Position numbers and translations under genes: made by a program. DNA of 64,000 nt from Beijerinckiaceae bacterium. GTDB lineage: Bacteria > Pseudomonadota > Alphaproteobacteria > Rhizobiales > Beijerinckiaceae. Within the stretch, counting starts at the first letter, position 1. The number at the start of each line of letters is the position of its first letter. Below are positions 49,535 to 58,144 of the stretch, piece by piece. The stretch lies in assembly GCA_947370975.1 (NCBI GenBank), contig CANBNG010000021.1:9068-73067 (forward strand), given 5' to 3'. The notes below the pieces were generated by a model. That model was not told the DNA's origin. It saw only the letters and a list, made by a program, of their open reading frames with translations, and ran no database searches.

Positions 49535-51310
49535 TCAAGGGGCTGGCGCGGAGCAAAGCTCCAGCGCGCTCGTCAGCGTTTCGATCAGGTCGCACCCTGC
49601 ATGGATGAAGGTCGTCACGCCCGCCTCACGCAGGACCGCTTCCAGCTCGCCGGGCCGGCCGGCAAGCGAGAGCCGCGCGCCTGCTGCGCCAAGGGCGCGC
49701 GCGGCCTCTACAGCGCCGGTCGCATAGAGCGCGTCGCTGGAGCACAGGCAGCAGAGCTGTGCGCCCGAGGCCTTGAAGCCTTGCACCAGATCGCAGTCCT
49801 CGTGAATGAGCGCCTCGAGACCGCCAGCCTCGAAGACGTTTTTCGCAAACATGGTGCGCGCTGTGAAATCGGCCACCGTGCCCAGTGTCGCGAGATAGAT
49901 GCGCGGCCGCGGCTGCATGGCGTCGGCGCGTTCGCGCAGGCGCTCGAAATCCTGCGCAAGCCGCATCTGGGGAAACAGAGCGTCGGGGATGAGCGCACGC
50001 GCGGGGATGAGCACATCGACGGGGGCTTCATGCACGTTGGGAAATTCACTCGTGCCGGTCAGCGGATCCTTGCGACGCGCGATATTTTTAAGCCGCGCCG
50101 CGCGGGTCGTCGCGACATCGGCAGACAAAGCCGGCAACCAGGCTTGCAACGATCCTGCGGCTTCCGCCTGCTGGAAGAGGGCCCAGGCTTTTTGTGCAAG
50201 CTCCTCCGTCAGTGTCTCGAAACCGCCCGCGCCCGCGGCGGGGTCGGCGACGCGGCCGAGATTGGCCTCTTCGGTAAGCACAAGCTGGGTGTTGCGCGCA
50301 AGGCGGCGCGCGAAAGGATCGGGCAGGCCGAGCGCCTGCGTGAAGGGCAGAACGCTGATGCGATCTGCGCCCGCAAGCCCGGCTGAAAAAACCGCGACCG
50401 TGGTGCGCAGCAAATTCACCCAGGGGTCGCGCCGCGTCATCATGCGCCAGGCGCTTTCTGCATGAATGCGGATCGGCTTTGGCGTCAGACCGCAGGCCTG
50501 TTCCACGCGCGCCCAGAGGCGGCGCAGCGCACGCAGCTTCGCCAGCGTCAGGAATTGGTCGGCATCGGCTGCCAGGCGAAAGGACAGGCAGTCGCGCGCC
50601 ACCTCAAGCGAGAGGCCGGCGGCCTCAAGCAAGCGCAGGGATGCGAGCGCGCTTGCCAGCGCCAGCGCCAGTTCCTGCGCCTCGGCGCCACCGCTCGCAT
50701 GCAGGCGCCGCGCATCGGCAACCAGCATCGGGGCTTTGAACCCGGCCTTGTGCAGGCGCAGCGCCGTGCTCACGCACAGGCTTGCGTCTTCTTGCAGAAG
50801 ATCGAGTCCGAACTGCACATTGACCTCGCCGGGCGCTATCTTGCGCGCGACCAGCAAGGCTTCCAATTCAGCTGCAATGGCGCAGCCATCCGCGCCCGCA
50901 TCGATCTCGATGGGGAGTCCGGTTTCGAGCATCACGCTTTCGAGCACGCGCTCGAGGCTCTCTCCATTGGGTGGAAGACCAAAGCCATAAGCGCCGGTGG
51001 CGGCACGAAAGACGAGTTGCAGGCCGTTCGCGCCATTTTCGAGATCGTCCAGCGCCTGCGCATTGGCAGCAGCCGCATCTGGATGGTCGATGCGCGCGAG
51101 ACTGTCCCAATTGCCCGCATGGGCGGCCACGACCGGCTTGGCCTCGCTTGCGCGCTGATAGAGCGGCGCAATTGGCACCCCGTCATAGCTGCGCCCGACC
51201 AACTTTTCGAACGGTGCGCCTTTCAGCACATGGTCGACAAGCTTGCGCCAATGCGCCTCGTCAACCGCGGGAAAAGTGCTGGCAAAGGCGGGCTCGGCTT
51301 TGTTCGACAT
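49535..51310 (-). CDS. mutA: Methylmalonyl-CoA mutase small subunit
   Basis: 591 aa from ATG 51310 (GGAAC upstream); an upstream frame extension lacks similarity. Homologous to the large subunit but without the DxHxxG cobalamin motif (the equivalent strand reads IYLATLGTVADFTARTMFAKNVFEAGG), the normal state of the non-catalytic small subunit. ESAWRMMTRRDPWVNLLRTTVAVFSAGLAGADRISVLPF is the conserved barrel segment. Forms the heterodimer with the next gene. No epimerase or MeaB gene is nearby. Confidence 0.95.
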   Translation of the reverse strand: MSNKAEPAFASTFPAVDEAHWRKLVDHVLKGAPFEKLVGRSYDGVPIAPLYQRASEAKPVVAAHAGNWDSLARIDHPDAAAANAQALDDLENGANGLQLVFRAATGAYGFGLPPNGESLERVLESVMLETGLPIEIDAGADGCAIAAELEALLVARKIAPGEVNVQFGLDLLQEDASLCVSTALRLHKAGFKAPMLVADARRLHASGGAEAQELALALASALASLRLLEAAGLSLEVARDCLSFRLAADADQFLTLAKLRALRRLWARVEQACGLTPKPIRIHAESAWRMMTRRDPWVNLLRTTVAVFSAGLAGADRISVLPFTQALGLPDPFARRLARNTQLVLTEEANLGRVADPAAGAGGFETLTEELAQKAWALFQQAEAAGSLQAWLPALSADVATTRAARLKNIARRKDPLTGTSEFPNVHEAPVDVLIPARALIPDALFPQMRLAQDFERLRERADAMQPRPRIYLATLGTVADFTARTMFAKNVFEAGGLEALIHEDCDLVQGFKASGAQLCCLCSSDALYATGAVEAARALGAAGARLSLAGRPGELEAVLREAGVTTFIHAGCDLIETLTSALELCSAPAP

Positions 51311-51440
51311 GTCTGTTCCGGCATCCGAAATGGTCTTTGAAACCCTTTCTCGCATGATGCGTCGCAGCAGGCCACAACGGCTAAAGTCGAATGCCAAGTT
51401 CCCGGCTCGCCAGTGTCGAGGCGCACTTATGGCGGCCACC

Positions 51441-51502
51441 TGCGACTCCCGCCCCTTGCGGGGAGGGCGACTCAGCCGAAGGCTGAGCGGGGTGGGGTCG
51501 CA
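51441..51502. repeat. Dyad repeat family A, copy 3 (single arm)
   Basis: Begins TGCGACTCCCGCCCC and ends GGGTGGGGTCGCA, so the ends are self-complementary (TGCGAC / GTCGCA). It contains the nested CTCAGCC-GAAG-GCTGAG stem seen in copies 1 and 4. Lies between the DUF2267-like gene and mutA. Confidence 0.7.
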
Positions 51503-51521
51503 CTATTTTTCCGATTTACCT

Positions 51522-51893
51522 TTAGGTGAATTGGCCAAGGCCTGGGATGGAGCCCGCGATCTGTCCGACCGTATCTTCGCCTGCGCGTTCGCGTGCGACA
51601 TCGAACAATTCGCGCCCGACGCTCTGCATTTCGCCCATGCCGAGGCCAAGGCCCGACAATTTGCCGGCAAGCGCCATCAGGCCGCCGCCAAACATGCCCA
51701 TCAATCCGCCGCCGGCGCCATCGGCATGTTGGGCCGCAAGCTCGCTTGCGCCGGGAATGGATTGCAGCACGCGGCCGACTTCCTCAGCCGGACCTTCCTT
51801 CTGGAGAAAAGCCAGAATGGCGCCAACGGCCTGCGTCGCGGTGGCGGGGTCGATGCCGGCGGCATTGGCGATCCGGTCGATAATATCTTGCAT
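51522..51893 (-). CDS. DUF2267/DUF2780-like small protein
   Basis: 123 aa. Two amphipathic helical blocks (DIIDRIANAAGIDPATATQAVGAILAFLQKEGPAEEVGRVLQSIPGASELAA and LFDVARERAGEDTVGQIAGSIPGLGQF) flank a Gly/Met-rich linker (DGAGGGLMGMFGGGLMALAGKLSGLGLGMG). The repeated helical unit ending in SIPG resembles small DUF2267/DUF2780-type proteins of unknown role. Monocistronic, minus strand, divergent from the HerA-like gene. Confidence 0.65.
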   Translation of the reverse strand: MQDIIDRIANAAGIDPATATQAVGAILAFLQKEGPAEEVGRVLQSIPGASELAAQHADGAGGGLMGMFGGGLMALAGKLSGLGLGMGEMQSVGRELFDVARERAGEDTVGQIAGSIPGLGQFT

Positions 51894-52061
51894 GGAGCCC
51901 TCGGGAGGTTTGGGCGAAAAGTCGCCACACTGTCTGTCTGTACGTAGTGGAAATCAAGACTGCGCCGGTCGGGTTCCCGCAAGCTGGAAAGCCAACGCCG
52001 CCTCGCCTATAAACAACAGATGTTTCGTTTCCAACTGCGAAGCACGGAAGGGTCAAACCAG

Positions 52062-53591
52062 ATGGCGGACGATCCGAAGAATCAGCCGGGCCGCATTCTT
52101 GTCGGCAAGAGCGATGCGTTTCAATATCTCCAGCTTGCGCTTGGCAACCGCCACGGGCTGGTGACGGGCGCAACCGGCACCGGCAAGACGGTGACGCTTC
52201 AGCTGCTGGCGGAAGGCTTTTCCAATGCCGGCGTCTGCGTTTTTGCATCCGACGTCAAAGGCGATCTGTCGGGCATTGCCATGCCGGGCGATTCCAAGCC
52301 GCCTTTCGTGAAGCGTGCCGAAGAGATTGGCGTTGCCTATCAGCCGGATGAATTTCCTGTTGTGTTCTGGGATCTGTTTGGCGAACAGGGCCACCCCGTG
52401 CGCGCCACCATTTCCGAAATGGGGCCGCTGCTGCTCTCGCGCCTGCTGGAGTTGAACGACACGCAGGAAGGCGTCATCAACATTGCCTTTCGGGTTGCCG
52501 ACGAGCAGGGTCTGCTGCTGCTCGATTTGAAAGATCTCCGTGCGCTGCTGCAATATGTCAGCGACCATGCGGACGAGTTGAAAACCCGCTACGGCAATGT
52601 CGCAGCCTCTTCCATCGGCACGATCCAGCGGCAATTGCTGGTGCTTGAAAATCAGGGCGCGCTCAAATTCTTTGCCGAGCCCGCACTCGATATTCAGGAT
52701 TTCCTGCGCGTGGATCGGGATCGTCGCGGCACGATCAATGTGCTGGCCGCCGACAAGCTCATGCGCTCGCCCCGTCTCTATGCGACATTCCTGTTGTGGA
52801 TGCTGTCGGAATTGTTCGAGACGCTGCCTGAGGTGGGCGATCTCGACAAGCCCAAACTCGTCTTCTTCTTCGATGAAGCCCATCTGCTCTTCGACAATGC
52901 GCCCAAGGCCTTGATGGATGCGATCGAGCAGGTGGTGCGTCTCATCCGTTCAAAAGGCGTAGGCGTTTTCTTCGTCACGCAAAACCCGCTCGATGTGCCC
53001 GAAGTCGTGCTCGGACAATTGGGCAATCGCGTGCAACATGCCTTGCGGGCTTTCACGCCACGCGATCAGCGCGCGGTGCGTGCGGCGGCTGAAACCTTTC
53101 GTCAGAATCCGGCTTTCGATACGGCGAAAGTCATCACTGAACTTGGTGTCGGCGAGGCTTTGGTGTCGATGCTGGAAGGCAAGGGCACGCCGGCCATTGT
53201 CACGCGCGACCTGATTGCGCCACCTGCCTCGCGCGTCGGCCCGATCACGCCGCAGGAGCGCGCGGCGATCCTCGCCAGGAGCCCGCTGCTGGGCAAATAT
53301 GACACGCCGATCGATAGTGATTCCGCCTTCGAGATGCTGGCCAGACGCGCCAGCGGGCAGGATGCGCCCGCGAGCGACGCGCCTGCGAGCGGGGGCGGAT
53401 TCATGGGCACGCTCGGCTCTGTGCTGGGCAGCCTGTTTGGCAATGGCAGCTCCAACGGCAAGGGCCGCCAGCGCATGTCGACAAGCGAGATGATGATGCG
53501 CTCGGCCGCGCAATCGGCCGCACGCTCCATCGGCACGCAGATTTCACGCGCCATCTTGCGCAACGTGCTTGGCGGCATGACGAAGAGGTGA
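52062..53591 (+). CDS. HerA-like ATPase (DUF853/YjgR family)
   Basis: 509 aa from ATG 52062 (GGAAGG upstream). Walker A GATGTGKTVTLQLLAEGF at the N terminus, Walker B LVFFFDEAHLLFDNAPKALMD with the arginine-finger-like VQHALRAFTPRDQRAVRAAAETF, and FVTQNPLDVPEVVLGQLGNRVQ. This is the DUF853 branch of the HerA/FtsK superfamily, predicted DNA-pumping ATPases of unknown role. The last ~120 residues are Gly/Ser-rich with a basic end (ARSIGTQISRAILRNVLGGM). Confidence 0.92.
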   Translation: MADDPKNQPGRILVGKSDAFQYLQLALGNRHGLVTGATGTGKTVTLQLLAEGFSNAGVCVFASDVKGDLSGIAMPGDSKPPFVKRAEEIGVAYQPDEFPVVFWDLFGEQGHPVRATISEMGPLLLSRLLELNDTQEGVINIAFRVADEQGLLLLDLKDLRALLQYVSDHADELKTRYGNVAASSIGTIQRQLLVLENQGALKFFAEPALDIQDFLRVDRDRRGTINVLAADKLMRSPRLYATFLLWMLSELFETLPEVGDLDKPKLVFFFDEAHLLFDNAPKALMDAIEQVVRLIRSKGVGVFFVTQNPLDVPEVVLGQLGNRVQHALRAFTPRDQRAVRAAAETFRQNPAFDTAKVITELGVGEALVSMLEGKGTPAIVTRDLIAPPASRVGPITPQERAAILARSPLLGKYDTPIDSDSAFEMLARRASGQDAPASDAPASGGGFMGTLGSVLGSLFGNGSSNGKGRQRMSTSEMMMRSAAQSAARSIGTQISRAILRNVLGGMTKR

Positions 53592-53597
53592 GGCTTT

Positions 53598-53719
53598 ACC
53601 CTCTCCCAAGGGAGAGGGTGGCTCCGAAGGAGCCGGGTGAGGGGCTACGCACTCTAGCGTTTATGCGTAACCCCTCTTCAGTCATGCTTTGCATGACAGC
53701 TTCTCCCGCAGGGAGAAGC
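53598..53719. repeat. Repeat family B, copy 2
   Basis: ACCCTCTCCCA-AGGGAGAGGGT, GGCTCC-GAAG-GAGCC, GGGTGAGGGGC, a central palindromic stretch, ATGCTTTGCATGACAGCTTC and CTCCCGCAGGGAGAAG. Same order of elements as at 47253. Lies between the HerA-like and M20 peptidase genes. Confidence 0.75.
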
Positions 53720-53769
53720 GGGCCGCGTTGTTGGTGCGCAAGAGGCGCGAAATAAGGAATGCAGAATTC

Positions 53770-55152
53770 ATGACCGGCATCGACACTGTTCTCGCGCGCA
53801 TCGACCAGAATCTCGATGGCGCTGTTGCGCGTCTCTTCAGCCTGCTCGAAATCCCTTCGGTTTCGACCGATCCTGCCTTTGCGCCAGATTGTGCGCGCGC
53901 CGGTCAATGGTTGGTCGATGAGCTGATGGCGCTTGGTTTCGAGGCGACGCTGCGCCCCACAGCGGGCCATCCGATGGTGGTCGCAAAGGCCAAGGCCAAG
54001 CGGCGCGATGTGCCCCATGTGCTGTTCTATGGTCATTACGATGTGCAGCCGGCCGATCCGCTCGAGCTCTGGGAAAGCGCGCCCTTCAAGCCGCATCTGG
54101 CAGAAGCAGCCACCGGCACGCGCATTGTCGCGCGCGGTGCGGCCGATGATAAAGGCCAGCTGATGACCTTCCTCGAGGCCTGCCGCGCCTTTCGCGAGAC
54201 GGGCGATCTGCCCTGCGACATTACCATTCTGTTCGAGGGCGAAGAGGAAACGGGTTCGCCCTCGCTGCCGGCCTTTCTGGCAGCCAACAAGGCTGAATTG
54301 CAGGCCGATCTCATGCTCGTGTGCGACACGAACATGTGGAACCAGACAACGCCCGCCATCACCACCATGCTGCGCGGTCTGGTGCTTGAGGAAGTTGTCA
54401 TTCACGCCGCCTCGCGCGATCTTCATTCGGGCATGTTCGGCGGGCCTGCGATGAACCCCATTCGCGTGCTCTCGCGCATCATCGCCGATCTGCATGACAC
54501 CAAGAACCGCGTGGCGCTGCCGGGCTTCTACAATGGCGTGGAAGATCTGCCGCCCGACGTTGCGGCGCAATGGGAGGCGCTTGATTTCGATCCGCAGAAA
54601 TTCCTAGCCGACGTCGGTCTGTCGCAATCGGCGGGCGAACAGGATCGCAGCCTGCTGGAGCAGATCTGGTCGCGCCCGACCTGCGATGTGAACGGCATTG
54701 TGGGCGGCTACACCGGCAAGGGCTCGAAGACGGTTCTGCCCGCGCAGGCATCGGCCAAATTCTCGTTCCGGCTTGTCGGCAAGCAGGATCCCGACAAGAT
54801 CGTGGCGAGCTTCCGCGACTTCGTGCGCGCGCGCCTGCCGGTGGATTGCCGTGCGGAATTCCTCTCACATGGCGCATCGCCCGCGCTGCAATTGCCGTTT
54901 GCCTCGGAAGCACTCGCGCGTGCGCGGCGCGCCTTGCATCAGGAATGGGACAAGGAGCCGGTGCTGTCAGGTTCGGGCGGGTCGATCCCGATTGTCGGCC
55001 TGTTCAAGAAGGATCTCGGCATCGATGCGCTGATGATCGGCTTCGGGCTCGATGATGACCGCATCCATTCGCCGAATGAAAAATATGAAATGAGCTCGTT
55101 CCACAAGGGCGCACGCAGCTGGGCGCGCGTGCTAGACGCGCTGGCGGGGTAA
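53770..55152 (+). CDS. M20-family dipeptidase/metallopeptidase
   Basis: 460 aa from ATG 53770. Zinc-binding motifs: YGHYDVQPAD (His, Asp), GAADDKGQLM (bridging Asp), FEGEEETGSPSL (catalytic and bridging Glu), VCDTNMWN, and C-terminal His in DRIHSPNEKYEMSSF. A ~200-residue dimerisation domain carries DLHSGMFGGPAMNPIRVLS. This is the M20C/CPG2-like dipeptidase subgroup. Cytosolic; no signal peptide. Confidence 0.93.
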   Translation: MTGIDTVLARIDQNLDGAVARLFSLLEIPSVSTDPAFAPDCARAGQWLVDELMALGFEATLRPTAGHPMVVAKAKAKRRDVPHVLFYGHYDVQPADPLELWESAPFKPHLAEAATGTRIVARGAADDKGQLMTFLEACRAFRETGDLPCDITILFEGEEETGSPSLPAFLAANKAELQADLMLVCDTNMWNQTTPAITTMLRGLVLEEVVIHAASRDLHSGMFGGPAMNPIRVLSRIIADLHDTKNRVALPGFYNGVEDLPPDVAAQWEALDFDPQKFLADVGLSQSAGEQDRSLLEQIWSRPTCDVNGIVGGYTGKGSKTVLPAQASAKFSFRLVGKQDPDKIVASFRDFVRARLPVDCRAEFLSHGASPALQLPFASEALARARRALHQEWDKEPVLSGSGGSIPIVGLFKKDLGIDALMIGFGLDDDRIHSPNEKYEMSSFHKGARSWARVLDALAG

Positions 55153-55170
55153 CGTCTGCGCGTCGCTATT

Positions 55171-55338
55171 CCTCCCTCCCCCTTGTGGGGAGGGCCGACT
55201 CGCCAAAGGCGAGCGGGGTGGGGGTCGCGCGATTCTATCCGGTACAGATCTGGGTCTGGGTGCGCATGGCAAAGACTTGCGCAACCCCCACCCCGCTCAG
55301 CCTTCGGCTGGGTCGCCCTCCCCACAAGGGGGAGGGAG
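55171..55338. repeat. Dyad repeat family A, copy 4 (two arms)
   Basis: CTCCCTCCCCCTTGTGGGGAGGG, a nested stem, GCGGGGTGGGGGTCGCGCGAT, a ~45-nt centre, then the mirrored CCCCCACCCCGCTCAGCC...CCCTCCCCACAAGGGGGAGGG. Lies between convergent genes and could end both transcripts. Confidence 0.75.
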
Positions 55339-55381
55339 TTTCTGCTCGATCAGGGAATGCGTTTCGGGTGCATCTTGTCTT

Positions 55382-56218
55382 CTAGTAGCAATTCTCCGGC
55401 GCGGGAAAGCTTCCCGCTTTCACCGCCTCGACATAGGCGCGCACTGCGCCTTCCACCGAGCCTGCGCCGGGCATGAAATCCTTTGTGAAGCGGGGTTTCT
55501 TGCCCGGATAAATGCCGAGCATGTCGTGGAGCACCAGCACCTGGCCCGCGCAATCGGGGCCTGCACCGATGCCGATGGTGGCCATGCGCGTGAGGCTGGC
55601 GGTGAGATCCTTGGCAAGTGCGGCTGGAATCATCTCCAGCACGACAAGGGCTGCGCCCGCCTCTTCGAGCGCCAGCGCATCCGCGCGCAGCACATTGGCG
55701 GCATCCGCATTCGCGCCCTGCACGCGATAGCCGCCCAATTGATGCACCGATTGCGGGGTGAGGCCGATATGGGCGCAGACGGGCACGCCACGCTCGACGA
55801 GAAAGCGCACGGTCGGGGCAATATGTGCGCCCCCTTCAAGCTTCACCATCTGTGCGCCCGCTGCCATCAGCCGCGCTGCATTGCCGAAGGCCTGCGCCGG
55901 GCTCTCCTGATAGGAGCCAAAGGGCATGTCGGCGATGATGAAGGCGCTTCTCGCCCCGCGCGCGACGCAGCCTGTATGATAGGCCATCTGCTCCATGGTG
56001 ACGGGCAGGGTGGATGTGTGCCCCTGCAAGACATTGCCCATGGAATCGCCGATCAGCAGCACATCCGTGCCGCAGCGCTCCAGCAGCGCGGCGAAGCTTG
56101 AATCATAGCAGGTGAGCATGGCGATCTTCTCGCCTGCGGCCCGCATCTTCGCGAGTTCGGCAAGTGTCACGGCCTTGCGTGGCTTGGCCTCGGCGGCGCC
56201 ATCCTTGAGATAGGTCAT
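55382..56218 (-). CDS. panB: 3-methyl-2-oxobutanoate hydroxymethyltransferase
   Basis: 278 aa. First committed step of pantothenate synthesis: hydroxymethyl transfer from methylene-THF to ketoisovalerate. Landmarks: AGEKIAMLTCYDSSFAALLERCGTDVLLIGDSMGNVLQGHTSTLPVTMEQMAYHT (metal Asp), MPFGSYQESPAQAFGNAARLMAAGAQMVKLEGG, PVCAHIGLTPQSVHQLGGYRVQG and VVLEMIPAALA. ATG overlaps the panC stop. Confidence 0.97.
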   Translation of the reverse strand: MTYLKDGAAEAKPRKAVTLAELAKMRAAGEKIAMLTCYDSSFAALLERCGTDVLLIGDSMGNVLQGHTSTLPVTMEQMAYHTGCVARGARSAFIIADMPFGSYQESPAQAFGNAARLMAAGAQMVKLEGGAHIAPTVRFLVERGVPVCAHIGLTPQSVHQLGGYRVQGANADAANVLRADALALEEAGAALVVLEMIPAALAKDLTASLTRMATIGIGAGPDCAGQVLVLHDMLGIYPGKKPRFTKDFMPGAGSVEGAVRAYVEAVKAGSFPAPENCY

Positions 56219-57075
56219 GCATCACCTCCGGCGCGCACGCCGACATTGTCGATAAGCCGCGTGCGTCCGAGCTTGGCGGCCACAAGCAGGCGCGAGGCGC
56301 GCTCGCGCACCGGCTCGCCCAAGCTCAGCGCATCGCGCCATTCGAGATAGTCGATCACGAAGCCACCCTGAGCGATCCGCTCGCGACCATAGCCGAGAAT
56401 TTCATCCGCAGGTTCGCCGGCTTCAATCGCGCTTGCGGCCTCGCGCAAGACGCGGTGGAGCAGCGGCGCGCTCGCACGCTCTTCCTCCGAGAGATAGACA
56501 TTGCGCGACGACATTGCGAGGCCATCGGCCTCACGCAGCGTCGGGCCACCGGCAATCTCGACCGGCAGGTCGAGGTCGCGCGTGACCTGGCGGATGACGG
56601 CGAGTTGCTGGAAATCCTTCTCGCCGAACACCGCAAGGTCGGGCATCGACTGGATCAGCAGCTTGGCGACGACAGTCGCCACGCCCGCAAAATGGGTCGG
56701 GCGGAAACGATCCTCGAGGCCAGCCTGCGCCGGACCGGTGAGAGAGATCGTCGTCGCAAAGCCCGGCGGATACATGAGGGCAGGCGTCGGCGCGAAAACG
56801 GCATCGACGCCCGCCTGCGCCAGGCGCGCGCAATCGGCCTCGAAGCTGCGCGGATAGGCGGCGAAGTCCTCGTTAGGCGCAAATTGCGTCGGGTTGACGA
56901 AAATCGAGACGATGACACGCCGTGCGCGCGCGGCTGCAAGGGCTGCCAGCGAGACATGGCCTGCGTGCAGCGCGCCCATGGTGGGGACGAGTGCAACGGT
57001 CTCACCGCTTCGGCGCCATTGCGCCAATTGCCCCCGCAGGGACGCGACATCATGCAGAACGAGGGGCTGGCTCAT
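56215..57075 (-). CDS. panC: Pantothenate synthetase
   Basis: 286 aa from ATG 57075. ATP-dependent condensation of pantoate and beta-alanine. VALVPTMGALHAGHVSLAALA contains the HIGH-like HAGH motif; FVNPTQFAPNEDFAAYPR, FRPTHFAGVATVVAKLLIQSMPDLAVFGEKDFQQLAVIRQV and LAMSSRNVYLSEEER (KMSKS-like SSRN) complete the signature. panC and panB are co-translated. Confidence 0.97.
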   Translation of the reverse strand: MSQPLVLHDVASLRGQLAQWRRSGETVALVPTMGALHAGHVSLAALAAARARRVIVSIFVNPTQFAPNEDFAAYPRSFEADCARLAQAGVDAVFAPTPALMYPPGFATTISLTGPAQAGLEDRFRPTHFAGVATVVAKLLIQSMPDLAVFGEKDFQQLAVIRQVTRDLDLPVEIAGGPTLREADGLAMSSRNVYLSEEERASAPLLHRVLREAASAIEAGEPADEILGYGRERIAQGGFVIDYLEWRDALSLGEPVRERASRLLVAAKLGRTRLIDNVGVRAGGDA

Positions 57076-57102
57076 GATTTCCAAACAACTCCCGGGCAGT
57101 GC

Positions 57103-57768
57103 TCAGCCATCGAGTGCAATCAGCCGCTCCAGGCTTGTCACAACGGCGGCCGGGGCGAGCTCCCCATATTCATCGGGCAGGCCGGATCGGTTGACCCAGA
57201 TCGTGCGAAAGCCGAAGGCCTGCGCGCCCGCTATATCCCAGCGGTTCGAGGAGAGGAAGGTGACCTCGTGCGGGGATGTCGCGAAATGGTTGCCAACAAG
57301 TGCGTAGGCCTGCGGCGCGGTCTTGTAGAGCCGTAGGGAATCAACCGAGAGGACAGCATCGAGCCGACCCTCAAGCCCCGCCGCGCGCACAGCCGCCGCC
57401 AGCATGGCGGGCGTGCCGTTGGAGAGAATGGCGGTGCGGCATCCGCGCGCCTTCAGGGCGTCCAGTGTGGCTGCAACCTCGGGAAAGGCGTCGAGCGCGC
57501 CATAGGCGTCCAGCAGCCGCGCCCGCAGCTGCGGCGACAGCCCGCCACAGAGCGCGCCCGCATAATCGAGCGCGTCGGCGGTCAGCGCGCCAAAATCGCG
57601 ATAGGCCCCCGCCAGCGTGCGCACCCAGGTATATTCGAGCTGTTTGCTGCGCCAGACTTCGGAGAGGCGGGCGGCCTGCGGGCCAAGCTCGCGCGCATGG
57701 CGGGCGACGGCCGAATGGACGTCGAAAAGCGTGCCATAGGCGTCGAACACATAGAGGGAATGGGGCAT
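57103..57768 (-). CDS. Type II haloacid dehalogenase
   Basis: 221 aa. FDAYGTLFDVHSAV holds the nucleophilic Asp; RSKQLEYTWVRTL contains the Arg/Thr pocket of L-2-haloacid dehalogenases; ILSNGTPAM is motif II; VDSLRLYKTAPQAYALV holds the catalytic Lys; and FLSSNRWDIAGAQAFGF is the type II-specific SSNxWD motif. It hydrolyses short 2-haloalkanoates, or acts as a general HAD phosphatase. Same strand as panC, 27 nt upstream of it. Confidence 0.9.
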   Translation of the reverse strand: MPHSLYVFDAYGTLFDVHSAVARHARELGPQAARLSEVWRSKQLEYTWVRTLAGAYRDFGALTADALDYAGALCGGLSPQLRARLLDAYGALDAFPEVAATLDALKARGCRTAILSNGTPAMLAAAVRAAGLEGRLDAVLSVDSLRLYKTAPQAYALVGNHFATSPHEVTFLSSNRWDIAGAQAFGFRTIWVNRSGLPDEYGELAPAAVVTSLERLIALDG

Positions 57769-57843
57769 CGGGCCTCGCCAGCGTCAGGCCCCAAGGAGAG
57801 CCACGCCGGGCAGGCTGCTGCAAGTGAGCCCTTTGGCTAAGCG

Positions 57844-58059
57844 CTACTTCTGCCGGTTGCGCGGCAGCGTATCGATTTCAGCCACCGCATAGACGGGGCA
57901 ATAGCCGATGAGGCCGGTGACAAGTGGCACAAGCCCGAGCCAGCCGAGCTGATTCCAGCCGGTGGTGGGAAAGCCGATGGCGAAAGCATAAGCGAGCAGG
58001 GCAAAACCAATCAGAACCCGCAGTCCGCGGTCGATCCCGCCGAGATTTGTGCACAACAT
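57844..58059 (-). CDS. DUF2892 small membrane protein
   Basis: 71 aa. LGGIDRGLRVLIGFALLAYAFAIGFPTTGWNQLGWLGLVPLVTGLIGYCPVY: the N-terminal NxGxxDRxxR motif, two helices and the C-terminal GYCPVY motif are diagnostic of DUF2892 (YgaP-membrane-domain-like). Function unknown. Stand-alone between the dehalogenase and murJ. Confidence 0.9.
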   Translation of the reverse strand: MLCTNLGGIDRGLRVLIGFALLAYAFAIGFPTTGWNQLGWLGLVPLVTGLIGYCPVYAVAEIDTLPRNRQK

Positions 58060-58144
58060 GAAAATCCCGCCATACGCATCGAAACGATTTCAACCGACCA
58101 TGTCGAATTTTCGCAGGAATGGGGAGGACGCGAATTGACGCGCA

